25,443 nucleotides of DNA, taken from positions 1 to 25,443 of the IMG/VR virus record IMGVR_UViG_3300025818_000164, one strand, 5' to 3'. The notes under the pieces were generated by a model. The model did no database searches. It was not told the DNA's origin and saw nothing but the letters and a program-made list of their open reading frames with translations. This document shows positions 14,742 to 22,458 of the stretch, one piece after another; position 1 is the stretch's first letter; every line of letters begins with the position of its first letter. The translations under genes and the position numbers were made by a program. This DNA comes from a virus.

Positions 14742-15430
14742 GTCTTCAGTCGCTCTCTAAGCTCCTGAAGCACCTGCTCCACGATGTTGGGAAGTTCTCG
14801 ACGGACAGCGTCACGCACCTGCTGCGGTGTGACCTGCCCGGGGTCGCCCTTGTCGCCCTTGTCGCCCTTCGGGCCCCGAGGCCCTCGGGTAGCGGCTGCT
14901 GGTGCTGGCGCCGGTGCCGGTGCTGGGGCACTCAACTCCAGCTTGATAGCTTCCAGCTCTACCCGGCCCGAGTCTCCCGGGCAGGCAGTAGCGGACCGGT
15001 CCGAGTGTCCACGCACCTTCGACGGGTCGCCGCCGGTAGCCCACCGAGCGACCCGCATCAGCGACTCGTGCTGCGCTGGGGTGATGGCCGGGCTGTTGCC
15101 GGGGATGTGCACGGTGAGCGCCTTGGACGCCTTCGAGGTCGACGCACGGCGGAGATCTCGACCTTCCCAGATCTCGCCGTCAGCGAACACGAACGTCTGG
15201 TAGAAGATGTCTGACCAGCGCTTCGTCTTCTCGTGGTAGCGTTCGATGCCGAGCAGCCACTTCTGCTTGTCCTCGAAGGACAGGCTGCGAGGCCCAGCCC
15301 CTCCGGTGTGGTGAAGCTCGAACTCGGTGATGTCGGACACGCCACGAGTGAGCCTAGCTTTAGGCTCGCTCTTGTCCCATCCCCGACGCTTCACGTCGAG
15401 CAGGCCGTAGTATTCCTCAAGTCGTCCCAT
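14738..15430 (-). CDS. Endolysin: N-acetylmuramoyl-L-alanine amidase with collagen-like linker
   Basis: This 230-residue enzyme should cut the bond between muramic acid and the peptide stem. Residues 30-160 form an amidase_2/PGRP-type domain: FELHH (H40/H41), RWSDIFYQTFVFADGEIWEG in the middle, and GHSDRSATACPGD with H142 and C150. The H-x7-C spacing matches the zinc ligands of T7 lysozyme. T148 occupies the site of T7 K128. A Pro-Ala linker (168-179) precedes five Gly-X-Y triplets (183-197, GPRGPKGDKGDKGDP), then a C-terminal helix (VTPQQVRDAVRRELPNIVEQ onward). There is no signal peptide, so export should need the holin. No separate cell-wall-binding domain is recognisable; the tail may play that part or make multimers. 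Confidence 0.9.
   Translation of the reverse strand: MGRLEEYYGLLDVKRRGWDKSEPKARLTRGVSDITEFELHHTGGAGPRSLSFEDKQKWLLGIERYHEKTKRWSDIFYQTFVFADGEIWEGRDLRRASTSKASKALTVHIPGNSPAITPAQHESLMRVARWATGGDPSKVRGHSDRSATACPGDSGRVELEAIKLELSAPAPAPAPAPAAATRGPRGPKGDKGDKGDPGQVTPQQVRDAVRRELPNIVEQVLQELRERLKT
14843..14869. repeat. Three perfect 9-bp tandem repeats inside the endolysin linker
   Basis: GTCGCCCTT occurs three times in a row (14843-14851, 14852-14860, 14861-14869). On the - strand it encodes Lys-Gly-Asp units of the collagen-like segment. Such a slippage-prone tract can change linker length in multiples of three residues without breaking the frame. Confidence 0.8.
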
Positions 15431-15434
15431 TGCG

Positions 15435-17918
15435 CTATTCTACCCCATCTGGGAACACGGCCTCGACCGGCATGACCCATACTTTCTTGGCTTTGTCACC
15501 CAACGGCGGGGTGCGGCGAGTGTAGTAGGCGCCGTACTCGGCCTGTAGCTGATCGGTGATCGTCTTTGCGTTGTTGCCGGGCAGCACTGCGATCTGTCCC
15601 CGGCGCACGTCCGACACGAACCCTTGCGCCTGCACGATCAACTCGTCGCCCTCGACCCACACGTTCTGGCTAGCGAACCGGTCGCCCAACGCCCACCCCA
15701 ACGCTTCGAGGGTGGGGTTCGAGGATGTGACCTCGACGGTGGTGTCGACGATGCCGGACCAGTCAGGGTCGCTGAGCGGCGATTGACCTTTGAGTGTCAG
15801 GAAGTCGTTGAGGAGACGCCAGCCGAGATCAAGCACACCGATGTTGTAGCGGACACGGTCCGGTAGGCTGCTGGGCCCGCCGGGACGCACCTGAAGCGTG
15901 CCGTATTCCTGCACGGTCTTGACGACGTACGTCAGGTAGTCGTGGGCGATGGTGCCGTCGTCGGTGTCGTGAATGAAGTCGAGGGCCCGGCGGTGCCGTG
16001 GATCTCGAGTTTCTGGGCGGATGATGCGCACGAGGATCATGCGTTCGGCGTGCGACGTTTCGCTGATCGACTGTTCACCGGCGATCACGATCGGGGCGTC
16101 CGTGCGGACGTTCTGCGCCACGTTCCAGTTGTCTCCGCCGGACGACTTGCTCGACTCGATGCCGTTGTAGGCGTCTCGTGCCAGCTGTTCGAGGCGGATC
16201 ATCGCTTCGGAGCGGGCACCGGGCCGGTACTCGTCGAACACTACCGGGAAGGCGTTGGTGCTGCCGATGAACGCTTCGACCGCCCAAGGGGTCGACGACG
16301 ACAGGGTCTTGAAGATGTGTGACCCAGTCAGCACGGGGATGATGGCCTGGACGGTCGTCGTCTTGCCGCTGCCCGAGGTTCCGGCCACGTTCAGGATCGG
16401 AAACTGGGGGAGGAGGGAGCGGAAGGGGGCCGCCGCCGCCCAGGCCAGGATGGGGTCGGTGATGGCGTGGTCGTTCATGGCTCGCATGGCTTGCACGATG
16501 CGGGCGTCGCCTACGCCTTCTGACACTTGGATGTCAAGGTCTACTCGGTTGCCGTGGGGCACGTACCGGACTTTGCTGTCACCGATGGAGCCGTTGGCCC
16601 ACACGATGTGTCCCTCGTGCAGCCCGGCGATGTCGGCCGAGCCTTCCTGCGGGCAGAAGATCGACTCGGCCTTGAGATCGGAGGCGACGAGGGCGGCGTC
16701 AGTGTCGGAGCCTGCCCACATGAGCCCTCGGGCGTTGGCCCACCGGCGCAGCGACACCTTGGTGGCGAGGTCGTCAGCGAGCGCCAGATGTTCACGGCGG
16801 CCGTCGCTGACCTCGTAGGACAGGGCGCCCTCGGGGTTCTGCATGACTCGGGTGGGGCGCAGCACGAAGTCGGACAGCTGCTGCCCGGGGTTGCCGTCTC
16901 GGGTGGCACGGTGGTACCGGCCGTTGAGTTTCAGCAGGCCCGGCATGGCGGGCTCGTACGGGCGGGCGCCTCGAAGCAGGGCAGGGATGTCGACCACTGA
17001 CGACAGGTCCTTGCCTTCGGGGACGGGCACGATCTCGACCTGATTGTCGAGCGCTAGTTCGGTGGCCCACACGATAGAGGCGTCCCGCCCGGCCGAATCA
17101 CCGTCGAATGCGATCAGCACCCGTCGGCCGGTCAGGCGGGACGCCATCTTCTCGGGACGTGTACCGGCCCCCGACGGCAGTCCCAAGAACACGTAGTCCT
17201 TGGTGGAGTGGGTGCCTGACCACACATCCGGTTCTCCTTCACATAGTACCACAGGCACGTCGTCGTTCTCGTCGAGCCACTCGCCGTAGAACAACGTCCA
17301 CCGGCCTCGGGTGCCTGCGGCCGACTGGAACTTCTCGCCGGGGCGCCGGTACTTGTACGCCACGAGTTGCCCGCTGGCGTCGAGGTACGGGGCCTTGATC
17401 TCGCCTCGGTGTGCGCTGACCCGGAACACGCTTTCGAGCCACTCGGCAGGGATGTCGGAGATGTTGTCTTCTCGCAGCCGCATCCAGTTCGACAGCATCT
17501 CGGTGTCGGCCTCAAGTTCCCACGTTGCCATCTCGGCACGGGCAGCTTCGACGTCGAACGATCCGGTCGTGCGTTCTGGCTCGGGCGCCACCCAGTCGTC
17601 GCTGCGGTACGCAACGTAGAGGGTGCGGGCCAGTTCAAGGCGTTCGGAGAACGTCTCACGGGCGGGGTCGATCATGCCGATCAGGTCGAGGATGTCGCCG
17701 CCTTCGGTGCGGGCCATGTCGCGCCACCGGTCAACGATGCCGTCGTCTTCCTCCGGGTAGCAGGCCAGGCTCGGGTTCGAGTCCCGACGCCACGGTGTCA
17801 GGTACAGCAGGTCCCGGCCCTTGGCGGTCTGCGGTGCGTGCCCGGCCTTGTGCAGCACGTACGTGACCGGCATGCGTGCCTTGATCTCGTCGATGCCTGC
17901 TAGCTCAGGGAAGTTCAT
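15435..17918 (-). CDS. DNA primase-helicase (TOPRIM plus P-loop ATPase)
   Basis: This 827-residue fusion probably lays primers and unwinds DNA at the phage fork. Residues 1-100 resemble a primase N-terminal segment (WRRDSNPSLACYPEEDDG), but the usual zinc Cys/His set is not seen (only C53). A TOPRIM domain lies at about 222-300: CEGEPD (E227, E229) and FDGDSAG (D272, D274). The C-terminal half has Walker A GTSGSGKTT (513-521) and Walker B VVFDEY (D562, E563), a DUF927- or P4-like ATPase arrangement. The ATG at 17918 was chosen because GAGGAG lies 5 bases upstream and because the longer open frame (to 18005) runs through the tRNA-like element. The stop is 4 bases before the endolysin start. 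Confidence 0.85.
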   Translation of the reverse strand: MNFPELAGIDEIKARMPVTYVLHKAGHAPQTAKGRDLLYLTPWRRDSNPSLACYPEEDDGIVDRWRDMARTEGGDILDLIGMIDPARETFSERLELARTLYVAYRSDDWVAPEPERTTGSFDVEAARAEMATWELEADTEMLSNWMRLREDNISDIPAEWLESVFRVSAHRGEIKAPYLDASGQLVAYKYRRPGEKFQSAAGTRGRWTLFYGEWLDENDDVPVVLCEGEPDVWSGTHSTKDYVFLGLPSGAGTRPEKMASRLTGRRVLIAFDGDSAGRDASIVWATELALDNQVEIVPVPEGKDLSSVVDIPALLRGARPYEPAMPGLLKLNGRYHRATRDGNPGQQLSDFVLRPTRVMQNPEGALSYEVSDGRREHLALADDLATKVSLRRWANARGLMWAGSDTDAALVASDLKAESIFCPQEGSADIAGLHEGHIVWANGSIGDSKVRYVPHGNRVDLDIQVSEGVGDARIVQAMRAMNDHAITDPILAWAAAAPFRSLLPQFPILNVAGTSGSGKTTTVQAIIPVLTGSHIFKTLSSSTPWAVEAFIGSTNAFPVVFDEYRPGARSEAMIRLEQLARDAYNGIESSKSSGGDNWNVAQNVRTDAPIVIAGEQSISETSHAERMILVRIIRPETRDPRHRRALDFIHDTDDGTIAHDYLTYVVKTVQEYGTLQVRPGGPSSLPDRVRYNIGVLDLGWRLLNDFLTLKGQSPLSDPDWSGIVDTTVEVTSSNPTLEALGWALGDRFASQNVWVEGDELIVQAQGFVSDVRRGQIAVLPGNNAKTITDQLQAEYGAYYTRRTPPLGDKAKKVWVMPVEAVFPDGVE
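15437..15442 (-). promoter_or_regulatory. -10 box for a leaderless endolysin transcript
   Basis: On the - strand TAGAAT ends 6 bases before the endolysin ATG (15430) and overlaps the primase stop codon by one base. No Shine-Dalgarno precedes the ATG. The spacing equals that of the + strand cases, which suggests a separate late transcript for the lysis genes. Confidence 0.45.
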
Positions 17919-17938
17919 ACATGCTCCTCGTGTCCTCG

Positions 17939-18016
17939 TGGTGGACGTGCCGGGGATCGAACCCGGGTAACCCGCACCTGCACGTAGCCGGTGCAGCGAA
18001 GCCAACCTTCACGCCC
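17939..18016 (-). tRNA. Atypical tRNA or tRNA-like element, anticodon uncertain
   Basis: The - strand shows a 7-bp acceptor stem (GGGCGTG, 18016-18010, with CACGTCC at 17949-17943, one G-U pair), a perfect 5-bp T arm around TTCGATC, discriminator A and an encoded CCA (17941-17939). Length without CCA is 75. The remainder folds poorly. A stem CTGCAC/GTGCAG closes the loop CGGCTAC (anticodon would be GCT, Ser, but position 33 is G, not T). An alternative stem with a G-A mismatch closes CTACGTG (anticodon ACG, Arg). The D arm is only AAG/CTT, directly abutting the acceptor. It may be a divergent functional tRNA, a decaying copy or a tRNA mimic. It sits 20 bases before the primase start. Confidence 0.55.
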
Positions 18017-18020
18017 ATGT

Positions 18021-18052
18021 GCCCCCCGGGTTCCGGACCCTGCCCGGGGGGC
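18021..18052 (-). terminator. Strong GC hairpin upstream of the tRNA-like element
   Basis: A perfect 10-bp stem (18021-18030 with 18043-18052) closes a 12-base loop that can itself pair in part. No T-tract follows on the - strand. It ends 4 bases before the tRNA-like 5' end, so it could be a weak terminator, a processing signal or an mRNA end stabiliser after the SSB-like gene. Confidence 0.5.
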
Positions 18053-18108
18053 GTCTGCTGTCGGCGGCGGCGAGAGGAGAGCAAACCTTGCCCGGACCGC
18101 CTAAGGGA

Positions 18109-18618
18109 TCAGATGTCCCAGGGATCGCCGCCCTCGACGGCCGGTTCCGGGGCGGCCTCTGCGGCCGGTGCCGGGGCGGGGGTGGGCTTCGGCTGGGCCG
18201 AGCCCGGGTCGTCCTGACGCTTGCCGAGGTACAGGTTGGTCCACTTGCCGTCCTTCGACAGCTTGACCTCGAAGCTCCACTGCTGGCCGACGGCGGTCTG
18301 CACGGCGGCGGACGAGTCGGCGTTGAGCATGGCACCGGTGATGCCGAGCTTCTTCATGTCTCGGGCGGCGAACGCCTGAGCCTTCTCGCTGAACGTCAGG
18401 TTCAGCCAGATCGTGTCGCCGGACACGTCGTGGCCCTCGGCGGACACCGAGCCCTCGGCGGCCTTGAACAGGAACCCGGCCTTCGGGTCGCCCGCCTGGG
18501 ACTCACCGAAGTTGGCGGACACGATCGACCCACGGTACTTGCCGGGGGTCAGGTCTTCGGACGGGCCGAAGCCTTCGTCCACTGCGCTGTCGAAGATCGA
18601 CTCAAAGTCGAAGCTCAT
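18109..18618 (-). CDS. Probable single-stranded DNA-binding protein
   Basis: This 169-residue protein probably coats ssDNA during replication and recombination. The first 20 residues are acidic and aromatic. Residues 22-115 have the order of a phage SSB-like (DUF669 or gp2.5-type) OB fold: LTPGKYRGSIVSANFGESQA, then DTIWLNLTFSEKAQAFAARD and MKKLGITGAM, then QQWSFEVKLSKDGKWTNLYL. The tail is Pro/Ala-rich and ends in an acidic GGDPWDI, like the partner-binding tip of SSB proteins. The gene starts in a 4-base ATGA overlap with the upstream unknown gene and lies one gene after a Sak4-like ATPase. In many phages Sak4 acts with an SSB. The assignment rests on pattern and context. Confidence 0.7.
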   Translation of the reverse strand: MSFDFESIFDSAVDEGFGPSEDLTPGKYRGSIVSANFGESQAGDPKAGFLFKAAEGSVSAEGHDVSGDTIWLNLTFSEKAQAFAARDMKKLGITGAMLNADSSAAVQTAVGQQWSFEVKLSKDGKWTNLYLGKRQDDPGSAQPKPTPAPAPAAEAAPEPAVEGGDPWDI

Positions 18619-18920
18619 GATTGGTTGTCACTTTCGTCGGTGTTGAACAGTTCGGTCTGATTATCGTCGTGATATTGCGGGGACTTCAAGTCTTTCCGCA
18701 GATTCTTTGCGTCGTCCTTCGCCATGATGAACGACTGGCGCCCGACCCACCCGGGGGCGATCTGGAACTCGAAGGTGACAGCAACGAGAGCGTGGAGCTC
18801 CCCTTCGCTGCCGGTGGCGTCGAGGCCAGTAACTGCCCAGCCGTTCACGACGGCATTCGGCAGGTCCATAGTCTCGGTGCCCTCGGGCAGTTCGGTCTCG
18901 GTGATTGTATCAGAACCCAT
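18615..18920 (-). CDS. Hypothetical protein between Sak4-like ATPase and SSB
   Basis: I do not recognise this 101-residue protein. It begins MGSDTITETELPEGTETMDL, and the central part is beta-rich (LHALVAVTFEFQIAPGWVGR). A charged C-terminal segment follows, with KDDAKNLRKDLKSPQYHDDN and a Asp/Asn/Gln-rich end. It has no Cys, membrane segment or known motif. It overlaps the ATPase stop by 11 bases and the SSB-like start by 4, so it is translated with both. The tight coupling suggests it works with the recombination set, perhaps as a loader or structural partner, which is unproven. Confidence 0.7.
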   Translation of the reverse strand: MGSDTITETELPEGTETMDLPNAVVNGWAVTGLDATGSEGELHALVAVTFEFQIAPGWVGRQSFIMAKDDAKNLRKDLKSPQYHDDNQTELFNTDESDNQS

Positions 18921-19650
18921 TGCGCATTCCGTTCAGTAGTTGGGTCAGGTTCCAGGTCAACTCGTCCGTCTCGTCGTCGATACGGATCGGGATGACCCCG
19001 TTGAAGGTACGGCGCAGCACCTTGGTGCGGTCGCCTGCGGTGATGCCCTGACGGGCATCGACCAACAGCTCCCTGTCTTGGGTGCCGTCGCTGTTCATCT
19101 GACCTACCCGAAGGTAGGCGAGGGTGTCCATCTGCCCGGCCAGCGACCGAGCCATTGACCCCTGAATGTCAGGAATGATCTTGTCATCCTTCGTGTTGCC
19201 GAGCGCCACGAGCACGACCACCTCCACCGGCGAACCGGGGGCCTTGGTCAGGTCACGGATCTCCCGCAGCACGGGGTCCATCTTGTCTAGCAGGGTGCCC
19301 CAGTCCTGGAGCTTCATGCCGGACGTGGTCACGGCACGTTTCGCCTGCTTCTGCAACTCGGTGATCGAGTCGAGGATGACCGACCGGAACGGGTGGGTGC
19401 CCTTCTGCAAGTAGCGGTTGACCCGCTCCAGCAGTTCCCAATCGGTGATGTGAACGACGACACTGACGTCGTCTTTCACGTCGGGTGGGGGCCCGGCGAG
19501 CGGATCCCACGCTACCGTTTCACTGGCAAGCCATTCGGTACCGCCCTCGGCATCCAGAATCAGGCGGGGCCCCGGGGCCGTCTCGGCCAGTGAGGTCTTG
19601 CCTGTCTTCGGTTCGCCAAACAGCAGCAATCGCCATCGCTTGTTGCTCAT
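18910..19650 (-). CDS. Sak4-like RecA-fold ATPase (single-strand annealing)
   Basis: This 246-residue P-loop protein has Walker A GEPKTGKT (12-19), the LILDAEGGTEWL segment typical of AAA_24/Sak4 proteins (30-41) and Walker B VILDS (91-95). A mixed alpha/beta RecA-like core follows to about residue 200. Sak4 proteins help anneal or exchange strands in phage recombination, usually with an SSB. The ATG at 19650 was chosen because it overlaps the upstream nuclease stop by 4 bases (ATGA) and has AGGAAGGA upstream; the longer frame to 19749 extends into that gene without gain. Neighbours support the role: a Cas4/AddB-like nuclease before it and an SSB-like gene shortly after. Confidence 0.8.
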   Translation of the reverse strand: MSNKRWRLLLFGEPKTGKTSLAETAPGPRLILDAEGGTEWLASETVAWDPLAGPPPDVKDDVSVVVHITDWELLERVNRYLQKGTHPFRSVILDSITELQKQAKRAVTTSGMKLQDWGTLLDKMDPVLREIRDLTKAPGSPVEVVVLVALGNTKDDKIIPDIQGSMARSLAGQMDTLAYLRVGQMNSDGTQDRELLVDARQGITAGDRTKVLRRTFNGVIPIRIDDETDELTWNLTQLLNGMRNGF

Positions 19651-20549
19651 TCGGTTCCTTCCTGCCCCTTCGGGCGGTAGTGGATGTCGACGATCATTTC
19701 GGGATCGTCGCCATATTGGTGAGCGAGGCAGATGTCCTGCACTCGACACTTCCAGTCACACTCGGTGGTGACGTTGAACACGTAGTCCTCCACGTCGACG
19801 GAGGCGGTGACCTTGTCGACGATGCCGGTCAACACGGCACGTAGCTGCTGAGCGTGAGACTTGTAGGCGTCCTCGTTGAGAGGCACCCACGGGCGGGCGT
19901 AGTACGGGCCGGGCTTGGTGCGCTTCACCTTCCGCACCTGGGTGGTGCGGACACGATCGGCACGCCAGCCCTGCTCCTGACGCAGCATCATAGCGTACCG
20001 GCCCAACTGTTGGATGTGGCCGAGGCTCGAACCGAGCGGGCCGACCGTCTTCCAGTCGTCGATGATCTTGATGCCGTCGTCGGTCTCGATGAGTCGGTCG
20101 ACACGGCCGTGGATGCGGACGGTCCAGCCGTTGACGTCCTTGACCGTGCCGGTGACGGGCACCTCGACCCCGATCGTGGTCTCCCCGACGTCAGCGCCGT
20201 CCTGAGCGATGTCGTCGATGTGCCCGTACACCATCACCTCGACCAGTTCACGAGCCTTCGCCACTTCCGGGTCGAGGGAATGGAACCCCTGCTCGGTGAT
20301 GTAGGCGTCGGCCGCTAGGACCGGGTCAGCACCGAGGTAGTGAGCGCCGATCATCTCGTGGAACAGGGTGCCGGTGTCGACCGTGGCCCACGGCCGCTGC
20401 CTATTGGGATAATCAGGCTCGATACCCAGCACGTATTCGTAATAGAAACGGCGAGGGCAGTTGAGAAATGCCTGAATAGCTGACTGTCGAATGTCAATAT
20501 GCTTCGACTCGTGGTCGATCTGTACTCGCAGGTTCGGGTCGGTCGTCAC
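19647..20549 (-). CDS. PD-(D/E)XK exonuclease with Fe-S cluster cysteines (Cas4/AddB-like)
   Basis: This 300-residue nuclease probably resects DNA ends. It shows RQSAIQAFLNCPRRFYYEYV with C31, H64 in FHEMI, GRVDRL with D151, IIDDWKT with D165 and K167, then the QQLGRYAMM motif (Q181, Y185). C264, C268 and C274 near the C-terminus (CDWKCRVQDIC) join C31 in the layout of an iron-sulphur staple, as in Cas4, AddB and phage RecB-like nucleases. The start codon is GTG, in a 4-base GTGA overlap with the small gene upstream, and the stop overlaps the Sak4 start. There is no CRISPR array or cas gene nearby, so a recombination or genome-processing role fits better than adaptation. Confidence 0.85.
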   Translation of the reverse strand: MTTDPNLRVQIDHESKHIDIRQSAIQAFLNCPRRFYYEYVLGIEPDYPNRQRPWATVDTGTLFHEMIGAHYLGADPVLAADAYITEQGFHSLDPEVAKARELVEVMVYGHIDDIAQDGADVGETTIGVEVPVTGTVKDVNGWTVRIHGRVDRLIETDDGIKIIDDWKTVGPLGSSLGHIQQLGRYAMMLRQEQGWRADRVRTTQVRKVKRTKPGPYYARPWVPLNEDAYKSHAQQLRAVLTGIVDKVTASVDVEDYVFNVTTECDWKCRVQDICLAHQYGDDPEMIVDIHYRPKGQEGTE

Positions 20550-20710
20550 TTCTTGCCCTTCTTGTTCAGGCGCTGGCGCACCAGCCGCTGCCGGTTAGCC
20601 CACGCACGCTTCGACGCAGCGCACGGCTCGGTGCCCTCACGCTTGTGCCGCACGTAATCGTTGTGGATGTCTTCGGGACCGTAGTCCTCGCACGTCTTCG
20701 GCTCGCTCAC
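20546..20710 (-). CDS. 54-residue basic protein with Cys/His motif
   Basis: This short frame starts at GTG (20710-20708) in a GTGA overlap with the helicase stop and ends in a GTGA overlap with the nuclease start. Both junctions match the coupling seen along the operon, which is good evidence the gene is real. The protein reads SEPKTCEDYGPEDIHNDYVR, continues with HKREGTEPC and ends in a Lys/Arg-rich helix. C, H, H and C in this order recall short actinophage proteins with a C-x-n-H-x-n-G-E-x-P-C pattern, perhaps a small zinc site. It could bind nucleic acid or the flanking helicase and nuclease. Confidence 0.7.
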   Translation of the reverse strand: MSEPKTCEDYGPEDIHNDYVRHKREGTEPCAASKRAWANRQRLVRQRLNKKGKK

Positions 20711-22458
20711 GCCTTGGTCCTCATCAACTCCCGAGCCTTGTCCCGCAGGACCTGCTCGGCCATCTCGCCCTTGGACTGTAGGGCCTCAATCACGGCCTCG
20801 TCAACAGTATCCCGAGACACGAGGTCGATAATGTGCACCCGCTCGGCGTCCTGCCCGTTGCGGTACACCCGAGCCTCGGCCTGCAACGAGTCACCGTAGC
20901 TGTAGCCTCGCTGCATGAACACGGCCGTGTCCGCAGCGTACAAGTCGATGCCGGTGCCCCCGGCAGCGAGCGTAGCGAGCGCCACCCGAGCCTGCCCGGC
21001 CTGGAACTTCTGGATGTGCACGTCCCGCACACCTGGGTCGACAGCGCCCGTGATCTGGATCGACTCGATGCCCTTCGCCGTCAGCTTCCCGGCCAGTAGC
21101 TCGACCAGCTTACGAGACTGAGCGAACACGACGATCTGCCGGTCCTCGTCCATCTCGTCGAGGATCTCCAGCACGGCGTCGATCTTGTTCGACGGGGCAT
21201 CGAGCGCCACCACCTCACCGTCCGGCGAGATCACCGGGGTAGCCGACGCAATCTGACTGAGCCGTGTCAACAACGCCAGCGGGTCGGTCGCAACGAGGAT
21301 CCCGTCGTCGATGGCGACGATCATGTCCTTCACCATCTTGTTGTACGCCGTCTTCTGCTTCGCCGTCATCTCGATCTCACGCACGTCGAGGACACTGTCC
21401 TCGGACAGCAGCCCGCCACGCAACGGCGGCAACGTCAGCACCTCGCCGGTGGTGCGGCGGATAAAGTTCATGTCGAACCACGACGTGAACTCCGGCTCCC
21501 GCAGCATGTTCAGGCCCATGTCCTTCGGGCCCCAGTTGGTCTCAATGTACGCCACGTACCGGTTGTGCCACTTGTGCCTGGACTTACCGAACGAGTCCGG
21601 GTCGTAGAACCGGCCGATCGCCCAGAGATCACCGGGCGTGTTCAGCGTCGGGGTGCCGGTCAACGCCCACCGGTACTCGGCGCCGTGCGCCACCGCCCAC
21701 AACGCACGAGTCTGCTTGCTGTTCGGATCCTTGGCACGGTGCGCCTCGTCGGCAATGACCGTACGCCACCCAATCTTGTTCAGCGGACCCGCCGACCGTT
21801 CCTTCTCGGTCAGCCGCTGCGACCCGTACCCGGCGACACGAGACAACGTACGCAACGCCTCCCAGTTGACCGACACAAGGATCGCCTCGCCCGCCAGCCA
21901 CGCCGCATGGGCATCTTCGAGCACCTGCTCCTTCTGCTTAGCGGTGCCGTGCACCACGAACGTGCGGACCTCCGGATACCACACCTCGGCCTCACGGGCC
22001 CACCGGTGCTTCATCGAGTTAGGCGACACGACCAGCGTCGCACCACGAACCTGACGTGCAGCTGTCAAAGCCATCACCGTCTTGCCCGTACCCATCTCAT
22101 CCCCGAGCAGCATCCGCTTCCGTTCGAGCAGCATCCACACCCCGACCACCTGATAGTCGTAAAGGCGCTCGTCCCACGACGCCACCGTCTCAGCCCCAGA
22201 CTTGACGGCCTCGACCCAGCCCTTCGTCTTCTTGATCGCCGCCATCAGCGACGAGGCACGATCCGTCGGAGAGAACCCCGGCAGCTTCCCCACCTCGGAG
22301 GCAACAGCGATCATGTTCGAGGCCGTCACCGGCCCTTCCCACTCGCCCGCCTCGGCGTTGACCTGCAAGCCAGGCAGCCGGGACAACACGTCAGCGAGAC
22401 GAGACGGCGCATCCACCGTCAACCGCATCGTCTTCGGATCAGCGTCCACCAGAATCAT
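20707..22458 (-). CDS. SNF2-family DNA helicase/translocase
   Basis: This 583-residue superfamily 2 protein should move along double-stranded DNA using ATP. Residues 1-95 are an extra N-terminal domain of unknown fold. The first RecA-like domain has Q103 (YDYQ), Walker A LLGDEMGTGKT (117-127), DEAH (237-240) and LTGTP (266-270). The second has VVFAQSRKLVELLAGKL, a GGTGIDLYAAD segment and the arginine-finger motif QAEARVYRNGQ. That order is diagnostic for SNF2-like helicases, which are common in actinophage replication blocks. The gene overlaps the resolvase stop by 4 bases (ATGA) and the downstream small gene by 4. Likely jobs are fork or recombination-intermediate remodelling. Confidence 0.9.
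   Translation of the reverse strand: MILVDADPKTMRLTVDAPSRLADVLSRLPGLQVNAEAGEWEGPVTASNMIAVASEVGKLPGFSPTDRASSLMAAIKKTKGWVEAVKSGAETVASWDERLYDYQVVGVWMLLERKRMLLGDEMGTGKTVMALTAARQVRGATLVVSPNSMKHRWAREAEVWYPEVRTFVVHGTAKQKEQVLEDAHAAWLAGEAILVSVNWEALRTLSRVAGYGSQRLTEKERSAGPLNKIGWRTVIADEAHRAKDPNSKQTRALWAVAHGAEYRWALTGTPTLNTPGDLWAIGRFYDPDSFGKSRHKWHNRYVAYIETNWGPKDMGLNMLREPEFTSWFDMNFIRRTTGEVLTLPPLRGGLLSEDSVLDVREIEMTAKQKTAYNKMVKDMIVAIDDGILVATDPLALLTRLSQIASATPVISPDGEVVALDAPSNKIDAVLEILDEMDEDRQIVVFAQSRKLVELLAGKLTAKGIESIQITGAVDPGVRDVHIQKFQAGQARVALATLAAGGTGIDLYAADTAVFMQRGYSYGDSLQAEARVYRNGQDAERVHIIDLVSRDTVDEAVIEALQSKGEMAEQVLRDKARELMRTKA

Noticed and set aside
14843-14869. Tandem 9-bp repeats as a CRISPR or origin iteron set
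   Set aside because: They are in frame in the endolysin and encode a Gly-X-Y collagen-like segment.
17939-17980. Phage attachment site (attP) with a host tRNA 3' half
   Set aside because: Only an idea: no integrase is in the window, and the 5' acceptor strand is also present, which a simple att core would not need. Left as an alternative under the tRNA finding.
17919-18005. Longer N-terminus for the primase-helicase, starting at 18005
   Set aside because: This extension runs through the T arm and CCA end of the tRNA-like element. The ATG at 17918 has a good ribosome site and begins primase-like sequence.
19651-19749. Earlier start for the Sak4-like ATPase
   Set aside because: It reads into the nuclease gene. 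The ATGA overlap at 19650 with a ribosome site is the better start, and the P-loop then begins at a normal distance.
19647-20549. Cas4 of a CRISPR system
   Set aside because: No cas1, cas2 or repeat-spacer array is present. Neighbours are phage recombination genes, so a phage RecB/AddB-like nuclease is the simpler call.
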